From Nonomuraea spiralis (GTDB taxonomy: Bacteria > Actinomycetota > Actinomycetes > Streptosporangiales > Streptosporangiaceae): a stretch of DNA of 64,000 bases. This document shows positions 42,627 through 51,303 of the stretch, in pieces. Positions within the stretch are counted from its first letter, which is position 1, and each line of letters begins with the position of its first letter. Under the pieces are notes generated by a model. It had not been told where the DNA came from and did no database searches. It saw only the letters and a program-made list of their open reading frames with translations. Made by a program: the position numbers and the translations under genes. The stretch is from contig NZ_BMRC01000006.1 of assembly GCF_014648435.1 (NCBI RefSeq), positions 310,001 to 374,000 of the forward strand, written 5' to 3'.

Positions 42627-42893
42627 ATGATCCCGATCACCGGCGACATCGTCCGCTATCGAGGCAAGATCGGCCACCAGGCCGTGCGCGCCGCGATCGT
42701 TACCGCCGACACCCGCACCCTCGACCCGCGCGGAGTCGAGGCCGGCCACGTGCCCGCCCTCAGCTCCGACCGGCACGTACACCTGTGGGTCTTCACCCCC
42801 GGCGACTCGGGAGGCTGGGCCGAATACAACGTGCCGCCCGGCGACGAGCCAGGTGAGTGGTCCCCACAGCCGACTGCACACCCCGCCGGGTGA
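42627..42893 (+). CDS. Small phage protein, 88 aa
   Basis: ATG 42627 preceded by GGAGA. Beta-rich with a nearly SH3-like start (MIPITGDIVRYRGKIGHQAV) and a Pro-rich end. Follows the palindrome region; overlaps the next gene start. Function unknown. Confidence 0.65.
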   Translation: MIPITGDIVRYRGKIGHQAVRAAIVTADTRTLDPRGVEAGHVPALSSDRHVHLWVFTPGDSGGWAEYNVPPGDEPGEWSPQPTAHPAG

Positions 42894-43045
42894 TGGTCTG
42901 CACGCACTGCGGGCTGCCTCTCACCGGCGGCACGGCAATGTGGATGTGGAGCGACGACCTCGACCGCGACCCGTTCTGCTCCGACGAGTGCATGGCCGCC
43001 GAGCTGACGTTCCGCGAGCTGGCCGAAACCCACGTCCGTCCCTGA
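42893..43045 (+). CDS. Tiny zinc-finger protein, 50 aa
   Basis: ATG 42893. Contains CTHC and CSDEC, a four-cysteine treble-clef-like knuckle (MVCTHCGLPLTGG then DPFCSDECMAAEL). Probably binds zinc. Located directly before the portal gene. Confidence 0.65.
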   Translation: MVCTHCGLPLTGGTAMWMWSDDLDRDPFCSDECMAAELTFRELAETHVRP

Positions 43046-43056
43046 GGGAGGCAAGT

Positions 43057-44619
43057 ATGCCGCTGCCGAGCGGCGGCACCTGGCCGCCCCGCACCCACCA
43101 GCCCATCCAACAGCAATACGCCGTCCTCGACGCCTGGTACCAAGGCGACAACGAACGCCTGGCCGCCCTCTACGGTGACCCGCGCGGAAACGGGGTCCCC
43201 GCTAACCGGCCATCGCAGTACCGGGGCGGCGTCATCGGCCGGGCCGCCCGCTGGTTCTGGGGCGCACCCACCCCGGCCGGCGAGAAGCTGACGAAGCTGC
43301 ACATCCCGGTGGCGAGCGACATCGCCACCATGTCCAGCGACCTGCTGTTCAGCGAACCCCCGTCGATCACCGTCGAGAACCCGCAGACGCAGGAACGCAT
43401 CGACGACATGCTCCCCAGCCTCCAAGCCACCCTCCTCGAAGGCGCAGAAGTCGGGGCAGCCCTGGGCGGCTACTACCTTCGCGCCGTCTGGGACACCTCG
43501 GTCGCCGAACGGCCGTGGCTCGCCGCGGTGCACGCCGACGCTGCCGTCCCCGAATGGCGGTGGGGGAAGCTGTTCGCGGTCACGTTCTGGCGGATCATCG
43601 AAACTGAAGACGACGTGTGCCTCTGGCACCTGGAGAGGCACGAGCCCGGGGCGATCCTCCACGGCCTCTACAAGGGCAAGCCCTCCGACCTCGGCAACTC
43701 GCTCCCGCTCACCGCGCACCCCGAAACCGCCGCTCTGCAGCCGGCCATCCCGACCGGCCTGGAGCGCTGCACGGCCGTCTACGTGCCGAACATGAAGCCC
43801 AACCGGGCCTGGCGAAACTACCCGGCCGGCGCCAACCTCGGCCGCTCTGACTTCGACGGCCCGGTGCTCGGCCTGTTCGACGCGCTCGACGAGGTGTGGA
43901 CGTCGTGGATGCGCGACATCCGCATCGGCAAGGGCCGCGTCCACGTCCCCGCGAGCTATCTGCAGTCGCAGGGCCGCGGCCAAGGCTCATACTTCGACCC
44001 GGACCGCGAAATCTATGAGGCGATGAACGTGCTCGGCGGCGACGACCGCATGGAGCTGACCGCCACCCAGTTCGCGATCCGCGTCGTCGAGCACAAGGAG
44101 ACCGCGGCCGAGCTGCTGCACGCCATCCTCCGCGCCACCGGCTACAGCGCCCAGAGTTTCGGGCTCGACGGCGAGGTCGCGATCACCGCCACCGAGGTCG
44201 CCGCCAAGGAGCGCAGGTCGCTCACCACACGCAGCAGGAAGGGCCTCTACACGGTCCCCGAGCTGGCGTCCGCGATCGAGATGCTGCTCGAACTGGAGGC
44301 CAAGCTGTTCCCCGGCCAGGCCGTCACCCCCGAGCTGCCCACCATCGTCCTCGCCGACTCCGTGTCGCCGGACATGCAGCAGCTGGCGGCCACGGCCGAA
44401 CTCATGCGCCGGGCGGAGGCCGCCTCCGACGAGACCCTCGTACAGATGCTGCACCCCGACTGGGACGACAAGCAGGTGCAGGCTGAGGTGAAGGCGATCG
44501 CTGACAGCAGGCCGGACCCGGTCGCCGACCCGTTCGCGCTGCCGGGCGACATGGTCGGGCCTGGCCAGGAGGGCGAGGATCCCGGCCAGCAGGACGGGCC
44601 GCCGGCCGGACAGGAGTAG
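43057..44619 (+). CDS. Phage portal protein (SPP1 gp6-like)
   Basis: 520 aa from ATG 43057 (GAGGGAGG upstream). Typical portal features: the N-terminal LHIPVASDIATMSSDLLFSE, a wing domain, and the helical LQSQGRGQGSYFDPDREIYE and LSTRSRKG-like regions near residues 310-400. The tail is acidic. It forms the dodecameric DNA channel at the capsid vertex and follows terL in the expected order. Confidence 0.9.
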   Translation: MPLPSGGTWPPRTHQPIQQQYAVLDAWYQGDNERLAALYGDPRGNGVPANRPSQYRGGVIGRAARWFWGAPTPAGEKLTKLHIPVASDIATMSSDLLFSEPPSITVENPQTQERIDDMLPSLQATLLEGAEVGAALGGYYLRAVWDTSVAERPWLAAVHADAAVPEWRWGKLFAVTFWRIIETEDDVCLWHLERHEPGAILHGLYKGKPSDLGNSLPLTAHPETAALQPAIPTGLERCTAVYVPNMKPNRAWRNYPAGANLGRSDFDGPVLGLFDALDEVWTSWMRDIRIGKGRVHVPASYLQSQGRGQGSYFDPDREIYEAMNVLGGDDRMELTATQFAIRVVEHKETAAELLHAILRATGYSAQSFGLDGEVAITATEVAAKERRSLTTRSRKGLYTVPELASAIEMLLELEAKLFPGQAVTPELPTIVLADSVSPDMQQLAATAELMRRAEAASDETLVQMLHPDWDDKQVQAEVKAIADSRPDPVADPFALPGDMVGPGQEGEDPGQQDGPPAGQE

Positions 44620-44622
44620 CCC

Positions 44623-44787
44623 GTGGCGGAGGAGAGGACGCGCATCTCGCGCAACGTCGCAGAGCTGCTGGGCATCCCGCTGGACGACCCAAACGTCGAG
44701 CAGGAAGACGATTGCCGACACGGATGCAACGGCGACTGCAGCACCTCCGGCTCCGACGTGTGCACCTTCATCTGCCACGAGTTCTAG
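44623..44787 (+). CDS. Small cysteine-rich phage protein, 54 aa
   Basis: GTG 44623, with AGGAG across the portal stop. N-terminal half helical (TRISRNVAELLGIPLDDPNV), C-terminal half with five cysteines (DCRHGCNGDCSTSGSDVC then FICHEF). Possible metal- or disulfide-stabilised mini-domain between portal and minor capsid genes. Confidence 0.6.
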   Translation: MAEERTRISRNVAELLGIPLDDPNVEQEDDCRHGCNGDCSTSGSDVCTFICHEF

Positions 44788-44802
44788 TTCGGGGAGGTCG
44801 TG

Positions 44803-46941
44803 GTGGCTGTCGACCAGGACCTCCTCGACCAGATCGCCGGCAGCGTCGCCGACCTGTACCGCGAGGTCGAAACCGCGCTCGTCCGCGCCGTCGCCCAACG
44901 GCTGCGCGCAGACCTGCCCCTCCCCTCACCGTTCGAGGAGGGCAAGCTGGCCGCCGTCCGCCAGCTGCAGGCCGCCGCGCAGGCGATCCTCCTGCGCTTG
45001 CAGAAGGCGCGCGTCCAGGTGATCCGTCAGGCGCTCGCGGACGCCTATCGGACCGGCCAGCAGGCTGCTCTCGTCGGCGTGACGAAGGCTGTGGCGGGCA
45101 GGGCGCGGGCGGCCGAGCAAGTGATCCCGAACGCGCGTCTGATGGAGAACCTGGCCATGGCGTTGCATCGCGACGTCGGCAGGGTGGACGCCAACATCCT
45201 CAGAGCCCCCGTCGATGCCTACCGGGCGGTCCAGGCCGGGGCCGCCGCCCGCATCACCAGCGGAGCGTTCACCCGTCGCGAAGCCTCGCAGGCGGCCTGG
45301 CAGAGGCTGATGGATCGCGGCATCGTCGACTTCACGGACCGGGCCGGCCGCCGCTGGAAGCTCAGCAGCTACGTGGAGATGCTCGCCCGGTCGAACGCCC
45401 AGCGCGCCGCCGTGCAGGGCCAAACCGACCGGCTGCAAGATCTCGGCATCGACCTCGTGTACATCTCGGACAACGTCCAGGAGTGCAAGAGGTGCCGGCC
45501 CTTCGAGTCGAAGGTGCTGGCGCGCGGCTCCGGCCCGGTCGGCAAGGTGAAGGTCGAGCACGCCACCCGCGACGGCGAGATGGTCACGGTCGACGTCATC
45601 GACACCCTCCAGGGTGCGATGGCGAAGGGGCTCTTCCACCCGAACTGCCGCCACAGCGCGTCCGCGTACCTGCCCGGCGTCACCAAGCTGCGGAAGAACA
45701 CCGCTGACCCCGACGGCGACAAGGCCCGGCAGAAGCAGCGCGCCCTCGAACGCCGCATCCGGGCCGAAAAGGAGAAAGCGCTCGGCGCGCTCACACCCGA
45801 AGCCAAGAAGGACGCGGGCGCCCGCGTCCGCGCCGCTCAGGCCGCCCTGCGCGCCCACCTCGCCGCCCATCCCAAGCTCAAGAGGTTGCCCTACCGGGAG
45901 CAGATCGGCGCCGGCAACATCCCGCGCGCCGGCGGCCCGAAGGGCGGACCCGTCGGCGACCTCGAACCGCCGAAGGACAACGGACCGACGCTCGACCGCG
46001 GCGCCGAGCTGGAGACCTCCGCGGAACGCCAGGCCGTCGAGGAGAAGCCCAAGCAGAAGACCGCGGCGAAGACCGGCAGGAAGGTCGGCGTCGACGCCCG
46101 CAACGCCGTACTCCGCGAAGGCGACCCTGTCACCGTCGCAGGCAAACCCGGGCGCGTCATCGGCAAGGGCAAGCACGGCGCGATCAAGGTAGAGGTGGCC
46201 GGCCAACAGCAGGACGTGTCCCCGGTGGACGTCCGATCCACGCGGGACGCCGACACCTCCGGGCAGGCAAACGCTGCAACCCAGGCGGGAGCAGCGAAGC
46301 AGGCAGACACGACGTCAAGGGTGAAGGAACTGGAGACCCGCTACGGCGGACGCCTCCGAATCCAGCACAGGTCGCAGCTCGGCGCGAAGCACGCCGCGGA
46401 CTTCGCGAGAATCCCCGACGCCTTCCACGACCTGCTCGCCAAGCATGTCCGCTTCGTCGACTTCGGCGACGGCGCCGTCCCCGACTTCAAACCGGAGCTG
46501 CGCGGCGTACAGCCTCGCGGCTGGCCAGCAGGGAAAACGTGGGATGACGTGCCCGCCGCCTACGATCCGAGCACACGGCACATCATCGTCGCCGGCGGGC
46601 GCGGGCTCGGGCACGGGTCAGCATCGGTGGCAGCGCACGAGACGGGCCACGCGGTGGACGACGCGCTAGGCCACGCATCCTCCAGCCCTGAGTTCGGGGC
46701 AGTGCATGCTGACGCAGTCTCCCGGGGCGTCCTGCCTTACTTCGCGCAGGCCGGAGCCGCCGGCCGCGAGGAGATGTTCGCTGAAGCGTTCGCGGCTTGG
46801 GTGATGCACCGAGACGACCCTCGCACTGCACGGGATGCGGCGGTCGGCCAAGCTGTTGGCGTTCCGCCGGCGGTCGCAGCCGAGATCGGTGGCCGATTGT
46901 CCGAATACTTCAGTAACCTGCTGTTGAGGCTGGAACGCTGA
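44803..46941 (+). CDS. Minor capsid protein 2 (MuF-like) fused to a zinc metalloprotease domain
   Basis: 712 aa from GTG 44803 (GGGGAGG five bases upstream; GTG 44800 possible). Residues about 1-300 are a Phage_min_cap2/MuF-like head protein, including ECKRCRPFESKVLARG and FHPNCRHSASAYLPGV. A charged linker and a small KOW-like region (about 440-465) follow. The last 190 residues carry AAHETGHAVDDALG, an HExxH zinc site at about 612-616, and a downstream EEMFAEAFAAW with the expected third ligand Glu. This matches ATLF-like metallopeptidases and MuF polymorphic-toxin architecture. The protease could act on entry into the host or in capsid maturation. Confidence 0.85.
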   Translation: MAVDQDLLDQIAGSVADLYREVETALVRAVAQRLRADLPLPSPFEEGKLAAVRQLQAAAQAILLRLQKARVQVIRQALADAYRTGQQAALVGVTKAVAGRARAAEQVIPNARLMENLAMALHRDVGRVDANILRAPVDAYRAVQAGAAARITSGAFTRREASQAAWQRLMDRGIVDFTDRAGRRWKLSSYVEMLARSNAQRAAVQGQTDRLQDLGIDLVYISDNVQECKRCRPFESKVLARGSGPVGKVKVEHATRDGEMVTVDVIDTLQGAMAKGLFHPNCRHSASAYLPGVTKLRKNTADPDGDKARQKQRALERRIRAEKEKALGALTPEAKKDAGARVRAAQAALRAHLAAHPKLKRLPYREQIGAGNIPRAGGPKGGPVGDLEPPKDNGPTLDRGAELETSAERQAVEEKPKQKTAAKTGRKVGVDARNAVLREGDPVTVAGKPGRVIGKGKHGAIKVEVAGQQQDVSPVDVRSTRDADTSGQANAATQAGAAKQADTTSRVKELETRYGGRLRIQHRSQLGAKHAADFARIPDAFHDLLAKHVRFVDFGDGAVPDFKPELRGVQPRGWPAGKTWDDVPAAYDPSTRHIIVAGGRGLGHGSASVAAHETGHAVDDALGHASSSPEFGAVHADAVSRGVLPYFAQAGAAGREEMFAEAFAAWVMHRDDPRTARDAAVGQAVGVPPAVAAEIGGRLSEYFSNLLLRLER

Positions 46942-46955
46942 ACCGGGAGTCTGGA

Positions 46956-47120
46956 GTGCAGCTGGTGGATGCCATCCGCAACGCCGACGGCACTATCACC
47001 ATCCCCCGGCGCGCCGAAGGGCCCGGCGGGATTGTCGGCGACGCGATGGTCACCATCGGCCCAGACGATCCCGAGTACGCCGTCTGGGACGAATGGCTGA
47101 AAGGCCGAGACCAGACCTAG
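46956..47120 (+). CDS. Small phage protein after the MuF-metalloprotease gene, 54 aa
   Basis: GTG 46956 with GGGAG six bases upstream. Acidic, beta-like (VQLVDAIRNADGTITIPRRA then DDPEYAVWDEWLKGRD). Not recognised. Position directly downstream of the possible effector would suit an immunity or chaperone partner, but nothing else supports that. Followed by a terminator. Confidence 0.6.
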   Translation: MQLVDAIRNADGTITIPRRAEGPGGIVGDAMVTIGPDDPEYAVWDEWLKGRDQT

Positions 47121-47132
47121 ATTCTTCCCCTC

Positions 47133-47158
47133 AGGGCTCACTCCGGTGGGCCTTTTTT
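47133..47158 (+). terminator. Rho-independent terminator
   Basis: GGCTCAC TCCG GTGGGCC (with one G-T pair) followed by TTTTTT. The clearest intrinsic terminator in the window. It separates the head gene block from the convergent lipoprotein gene. Confidence 0.9.
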
Positions 47159-47179
47159 CATGCCCTATCGGCTCTAGGC

Positions 47180-47560
47180 CTAGGGCTTGCACCACACCTT
47201 CACAGCCTTGATCACCTGCTTGGCCTGGGCCTCGTTGATCGTGGCGTTCCCGCCCGACAGCTCCGCCACCGTGTACTCCTCCAACGACATGGTGCCGCCG
47301 TCCGAGCCGCGCAGGATCCGGTCGCAGACCCGCTGCCCGCGGCGCAGCGCGCGTTCCTCATTCACCACCAGGCCAGGGTCGATCGCGTCTAACGCGGCCA
47401 GGTAGTCCGCCTTCTGCGCCGTCAGATAGTCCGGCGCCGGCGCGCTCTGGGAGGTCGTTGCTCCGACATCGCTGCTCGGCGACGAGGCCGCGGGCCCTGT
47501 GGAACTGCAGCCGGTGAGAGCGAGTACGCCGAGCATGGCGGCGATCAGGGTGTTTCGCAT
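47180..47560 (-). CDS. Lipoprotein, DUF732-like, encoded against the head genes
   Basis: 126 aa from ATG 47560. The signal peptide ends in the lipobox LTGC (MRNTLIAAMLGVLALTGCSS), so Cys18 should be lipidated and the protein anchored outside the membrane. After a Ser/Pro linker comes a compact helical domain (about residues 45-126) with two cysteines in RGQRVCDRI and KVWCKP, like DUF732. It is transcribed opposite to all surrounding structural genes and has a terminator next to it, as expected of a moron expressed by the lysogen. Superinfection exclusion is a candidate role. Confidence 0.8.
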   Translation of the reverse strand: MRNTLIAAMLGVLALTGCSSTGPAASSPSSDVGATTSQSAPAPDYLTAQKADYLAALDAIDPGLVVNEERALRRGQRVCDRILRGSDGGTMSLEEYTVAELSGGNATINEAQAKQVIKAVKVWCKP

Positions 47561-47665
47561 GGCGTGCACCGTATTGCCCCACCAGAATCTTCCGCCCGGA
47601 TCGTTCCAGACGGATGCCCGAAACCCGCCTGCACAGGCACCCAATCCCGCACGGGAGACAACAGC

Positions 47666-48238
47666 ATGTCCGAAACCATCCCCGAGAGCACGCCACCCAC
47701 CGACGACCCGAAGGCCCCCGAGACCGCCCCGCCTCCTGCACAGGAGGAGACGGACTGGAAGGCGATGGCCCGCCAGTGGGAGAAGCGCGCCAAGGAGAAC
47801 AACAAGGCCGCCGACGACCTCGCCAAGCTCAAGCAGCAGTCCATGAGCGAGCAGGAGAAGGCCGTCGAGCAGGCGAAGGCCGAAGGACGCGCCGAAGCCG
47901 CGCGCGAGCACGGCCGGCAACTGGCCGAATCCAAGTTCGAGGCCGCCCTCGCCAAGAAGGGCATCGAGCTCGGCGACGTCGCCGACCTGATCGACGTCGG
48001 CAAGTTCGTGAAGGACGACGGCACCGTCGACCAGGACGCCATCACCAAGGCGGTCGCCAGGCTGGCGAAGCTCGCCCCCAAGGCCCCGTCCACGTCGGGC
48101 GGCGACTTCGGCGGCGGCAACGGCGGCGGCGCCCCCTCCAAGAGCCTCGACGAGCAGATCGCCGAGGCCGAGAAGACCAAGAACTTCGCGCTCGCCATCG
48201 CGCTCAAGCGGCAGCGAGCCGCCCAACCCACCACCTAG
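47666..48238 (+). CDS. Capsid scaffolding protein
   Basis: 190 aa from ATG 47666 (CGGGAGA upstream). Pro-rich disordered start, long coiled coil (about residues 30-90, KAMARQWEKRAKENNKAADD), Gly-rich loop, and a C-terminal basic helix (DEQIAEAEKTKNFALAIALK). This is the usual composition of siphovirus scaffolds, directly before the major capsid gene. Confidence 0.88.
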   Translation: MSETIPESTPPTDDPKAPETAPPPAQEETDWKAMARQWEKRAKENNKAADDLAKLKQQSMSEQEKAVEQAKAEGRAEAAREHGRQLAESKFEAALAKKGIELGDVADLIDVGKFVKDDGTVDQDAITKAVARLAKLAPKAPSTSGGDFGGGNGGGAPSKSLDEQIAEAEKTKNFALAIALKRQRAAQPTT

Positions 48239-48247
48239 GAGTAGACG

Positions 48248-49447
48248 ATGGCCGGCATCACCGGAATGGGCACGACGTTCAACCTGCCCAACTACGTCAA
48301 CGAACTGTTCGGCCTCACGCCGGACGACACGCCGCTCCTGTCGGCGATCGGCGGCCTGACCGGCGGCGGCATGACCACCGCCACCGAGTTCGAGTGGCAG
48401 ACCTACGACCTTCGGGACCCGTCGCAGCGGACCAAGGTCGAGGGCGCGACCGCGCCGACCGCTGAGGAGCGGGTGCGGGCGAACGTGCGGAACGTGTGCC
48501 AGATCCACATGGAGAAGGTGTCGGTCTCCTACACCAAGCAGGCCGCCATCGGCCAGCTCGCCACCCCGCAGTCGGCGCCGTACACCGGTGTGCCCGGCTC
48601 GAACCCGGTCGGTAGCGAGCTCGACTGGCAGGTCGCCCAGGCGCTGAAGTCGATCGCGCTGGACGTCAACTGGTCGTTCATCAACGGCCAGTACGTGCTG
48701 CCCACCACCAACTCGACCGCGCGGCAGACGCGCGGCCTGCTGCAGGCGATCAGCACGAACAGGATCGCCAAGGGCACCAGCGTGACCGGTGCGACCAGTG
48801 CGACGGACACGATCACCTCGACCGGGCACGGCCTGGTCGACGGCAACAAGATCGTGTTCACCGCTGTCGGCGCCGCGACCGGCATCATCCCCGGCCGCGT
48901 CTACTACGTCGACCAGATCGACACCAACACCTTCAAGGTGTCCACCTCCAGCGGCGGGTCGGCGATCACGCTCGGCACCGCGACCGGCATCGCCTTCACG
49001 AAGGTGTGGGCCACTGCGCTCACCTCCGACCACGTGAACGACCTGCTGCAGCTCGCCTACGACAACGGCGGCATCAGCGAGCAGGCCACCGCCACCCTGC
49101 TGGTCAACAGCATCCAGAAGCGGGCCATCACCAAGGCGTACATGACCGCCTACGGCCAGTACCACGAGACGTCCCGCACCGTCGGCGGCGTCGCGGTGAA
49201 CACCGTCGTCACCGACTTCGGCACCCTCAACCTGATGCTCGACCGGCACGTCCCCCAGGACACCATCATCGTCACGTCGCTGGAGCAGCTCACCCCGGTG
49301 CTGCTCAGCATCCCCGGCAAGGGCGTCTTCTTCGAGGAGCCCCTCGCCAAGACCGGCGCCAGCGACGAGGTGCAGCTGTACGGCGAGATCGGCCTCAAAT
49401 ACGGCAACGAGCGCACGCACGCCGTCATGACCGGCCTGGTCATCTGA
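48248..49447 (+). CDS. Major capsid protein (SU10/DUF5309-like) with inserted beta domain
   Basis: 399 aa from ATG 48248. HK97-fold protein: the N-terminal MAGITGMGTTFNLPNYVNEL, EFEWQTYDLRDPSQ and the C-terminal LEQLTPVLLSIPGKGVFFEE are typical of the DUF5309 group. Residues about 175-255 differ: a Gly/Thr-rich beta segment (STGHGLVDGNKIVFTAVGAA then RVYYVDQIDTNTFKVSTSS) looks like an inserted small domain that could decorate the capsid surface. Confidence 0.88.
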   Translation: MAGITGMGTTFNLPNYVNELFGLTPDDTPLLSAIGGLTGGGMTTATEFEWQTYDLRDPSQRTKVEGATAPTAEERVRANVRNVCQIHMEKVSVSYTKQAAIGQLATPQSAPYTGVPGSNPVGSELDWQVAQALKSIALDVNWSFINGQYVLPTTNSTARQTRGLLQAISTNRIAKGTSVTGATSATDTITSTGHGLVDGNKIVFTAVGAATGIIPGRVYYVDQIDTNTFKVSTSSGGSAITLGTATGIAFTKVWATALTSDHVNDLLQLAYDNGGISEQATATLLVNSIQKRAITKAYMTAYGQYHETSRTVGGVAVNTVVTDFGTLNLMLDRHVPQDTIIVTSLEQLTPVLLSIPGKGVFFEEPLAKTGASDEVQLYGEIGLKYGNERTHAVMTGLVI

Positions 49448-49785
49448 TGGCCGTCTACGTCCGCGGCGCCGGCGGCCATATCGCCGAACGCGTCCAGGCC
49501 GAGCCCGGCAGCGACGACGAGACCCGCTACGAGCAGCTGGCCGCCGACCCGGCCTCCGGGTGGCGGCGGCTCGACGACGTGGTGGGGGCGGGGACTCGCG
49601 GCTCCGCCCCCACCACCCAGGAACCCGTCCAGGAGCCGGTCGAGCTGGGCAAGCGGCCGCCCCAGGCCGCTCCCAAGCAGGCATGGGTCGACTGGGCTGC
49701 CGCTCACGGTATGGACGCCGACCAGGCCGACGACCTCACCAAGGCCCAGCTGATCGAGCTGGCCGACCAGCTCGACAAGGAGTAG
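49447..49785 (+). CDS. Head protein with C-terminal SAP/LEM-like helix pair, 112 aa
   Basis: ATG 49447 overlaps the capsid stop. After a short folded start and a Pro/Gln linker, the C-terminal 40 residues (KQAWVDWAAAHGMDADQADD then LTKAQLIELADQLDK) resemble Rho-N/SAP-type DNA-binding helices. Such proteins commonly follow the capsid gene in actinophages. Confidence 0.7.
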   Translation: MAVYVRGAGGHIAERVQAEPGSDDETRYEQLAADPASGWRRLDDVVGAGTRGSAPTTQEPVQEPVELGKRPPQAAPKQAWVDWAAAHGMDADQADDLTKAQLIELADQLDKE

Positions 49786-49787
49786 CC

Positions 49788-50135
49788 ATGGCGCGAGTCG
49801 TCATCACCTCACCCACCGTCCCCTCAACCGCTGGCGTCGCCGTCACCCCGACCACGTTCACGGTTGACGGGATCGCCATCCCGAACGGCGGCAAGCGCGC
49901 CCTGCGGGTCACCAACGGCTCCGGGGCGAGCGTCAACATCACGGAGAAGTTCGGGCCTGCCGCGGCCGTCGACGGCGTGGCTCCCGCCGACCGGGTCGTC
50001 GCCGTGGCGGCCGCCGCCACGAAGTGGTTCGGGCCGTGGTCGGGCGCGTACGCCCAGGACGACGGCTCCGTCTACATCGACATTTCGCTGCCGACGACGG
50101 TGACGTACGAGGTCGTCGAGATCACCCCCAAGTAG
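49788..50135 (+). CDS. Probable capsid decoration or head fibre protein, 115 aa
   Basis: ATG 49788. Entirely beta-rich (VVITSPTVPSTAGVAVTPTT then ALRVTNGSGASVNITEKFGP), as in small capsid-decorating proteins. Placement after the major capsid supports that; no specific family is recognised. Confidence 0.6.
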   Translation: MARVVITSPTVPSTAGVAVTPTTFTVDGIAIPNGGKRALRVTNGSGASVNITEKFGPAAAVDGVAPADRVVAVAAAATKWFGPWSGAYAQDDGSVYIDISLPTTVTYEVVEITPK

Positions 50136-50139
50136 ACGT

Positions 50140-50179
50140 GCGGGCGGGCTCGGGACTGTGAGGGTGCGCGCCCGCCCGC
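50140..50179. terminator. GC-rich hairpin between head genes
   Basis: GCGGGCGGGC (50140-50149) pairs perfectly with GCCCGCCCGC (50170-50179), 20-nt loop. May reduce read-through after the abundant capsid genes. Confidence 0.6.
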
Positions 50180-50204
50180 GCCCAACCAGGAAAGGGAGGC
50201 CGTC

Positions 50205-50636
50205 ATGGTGCCGTACGCGACCGTCGCCGACCTGGTGCCGAAATACCTGGCGACCGCTCCGGCCGACGCCGACCTGCTGCTCGAACGCGCCACCACCGTC
50301 GTAGACGACCACATCATGTCCGCCGTCTACGAGGTCGACGCTGACGGCCTGCCCGTCAAGACCGAACTGGTGGACGCGTTGAAGCGCGCGGTGTGCGAGC
50401 AGGTGGCCGCCTGGAAGGCGTCCGGTGTCGAGGACGGCACCGGCGCCGCCGCCCAGTGGAGCAATCTCGCCATCGGCAGCGCCTCCCTGGGCCGGTCCAC
50501 GAGCGGGGGCGGGGCGGCCGGCGGAGGCTCGGCCGCCGACTGCCTCGCCCCCCAACCCGCCAAAATCTTGCGCCTGGCCGGACTCCTCGGCCAGGAACCC
50601 CGGACGTACCCGCGGTGCGAGCCAGCCGATGGGTGA
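50205..50636 (+). CDS. Head-tail connector (adaptor) protein
   Basis: 143 aa from ATG 50205, with AAAGGGAGG upstream. VPYATVADLVPKYLATAPAD and the following helices (LLLERATTVVDDHIMSAVYE) have the helical adaptor pattern of gp6/gp15-like connectors. A Gly-rich loop follows. Location after the capsid genes agrees. Confidence 0.75.
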   Translation: MVPYATVADLVPKYLATAPADADLLLERATTVVDDHIMSAVYEVDADGLPVKTELVDALKRAVCEQVAAWKASGVEDGTGAAAQWSNLAIGSASLGRSTSGGGAAGGGSAADCLAPQPAKILRLAGLLGQEPRTYPRCEPADG

Positions 50637-50943
50637 GCTCCCCGCGTGGCTGCTACGCCACCAGGTGCTGGTCGAGCCCTTCGAGGGGGAGGGCCCGTTC
50701 GGACCCGAGTACGGCGAGCAGGTGACCGAGTCCGCGTTCGTCGACGACAAGCGCCGCCTGGTGCGGGACGCGGAAGGCGCGGAGGTCGTGTCCGAGACCA
50801 CCGTCTACATGCGGCTCGACGCCACCTGCCCCACTGGCTCCCGCGTCACCGTCAACGGCCGCGTCACCTACGCCATCACCGCCTCGCGGCGCGACGGCGG
50901 CGGCCTACCCACCCCAGACCACCTCGAAGTCGCACTCCAGTAG
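50629..50943 (+). CDS. Head-tail joining / stopper protein
   Basis: 104 aa from ATG 50629, overlapping the adaptor gene by eight bases. Beta-barrel-like sequence (HQVLVEPFEGEGPFGPEYGE then RVTVNGRVTYAITASRRDGG), typical of stopper proteins (SPP1 gp16-like). Confidence 0.7.
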   Translation: MGELPAWLLRHQVLVEPFEGEGPFGPEYGEQVTESAFVDDKRRLVRDAEGAEVVSETTVYMRLDATCPTGSRVTVNGRVTYAITASRRDGGGLPTPDHLEVALQ

Positions 50944-50952
50944 GAGGTCCCG

Positions 50953-51303
50953 GTGGCGCAGCGTTCCACGCTCAAGCTCGACATCGCCCCCATCGACAAG
51001 GCGATGGAGGCGGGCGCCGTGAAGGGCCTGAAGGTGGCGATGGAGCACCTCCTCCAGAAGTCGCGCGAAGAGGTGCCGCACGAGGAAGGCACCCTCGAAA
51101 GGTCCGGCACCCCGTCCGTGGACGAGTCCACGCTGACCGGGGCCGTCTCCTACGACACCCCGTACTCGGTTCGCCAGCACGAAGACCTCACTCTCCGCCA
51201 CGACGAGGGCCGCAAGGCGAAATACCTGGAAGACCCCTTCGACGCCGAGCAGCAGACGATGCAGGAGCTGATCGCAGCCCAGATCCGGCGGTCCCTGCGA
51301 TGA
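50953..51303 (+). CDS. HK97 gp10-like tail-completion protein
   Basis: 116 aa from GTG 50953. LKVAMEHLLQKSREEVPHEE, followed by GTLERSGTP, is the recurring pattern of HK97-gp10/minor capsid proteins that connect head and tail. Ends in an ATGA overlap. Confidence 0.8.
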   Translation: MAQRSTLKLDIAPIDKAMEAGAVKGLKVAMEHLLQKSREEVPHEEGTLERSGTPSVDESTLTGAVSYDTPYSVRQHEDLTLRHDEGRKAKYLEDPFDAEQQTMQELIAAQIRRSLR

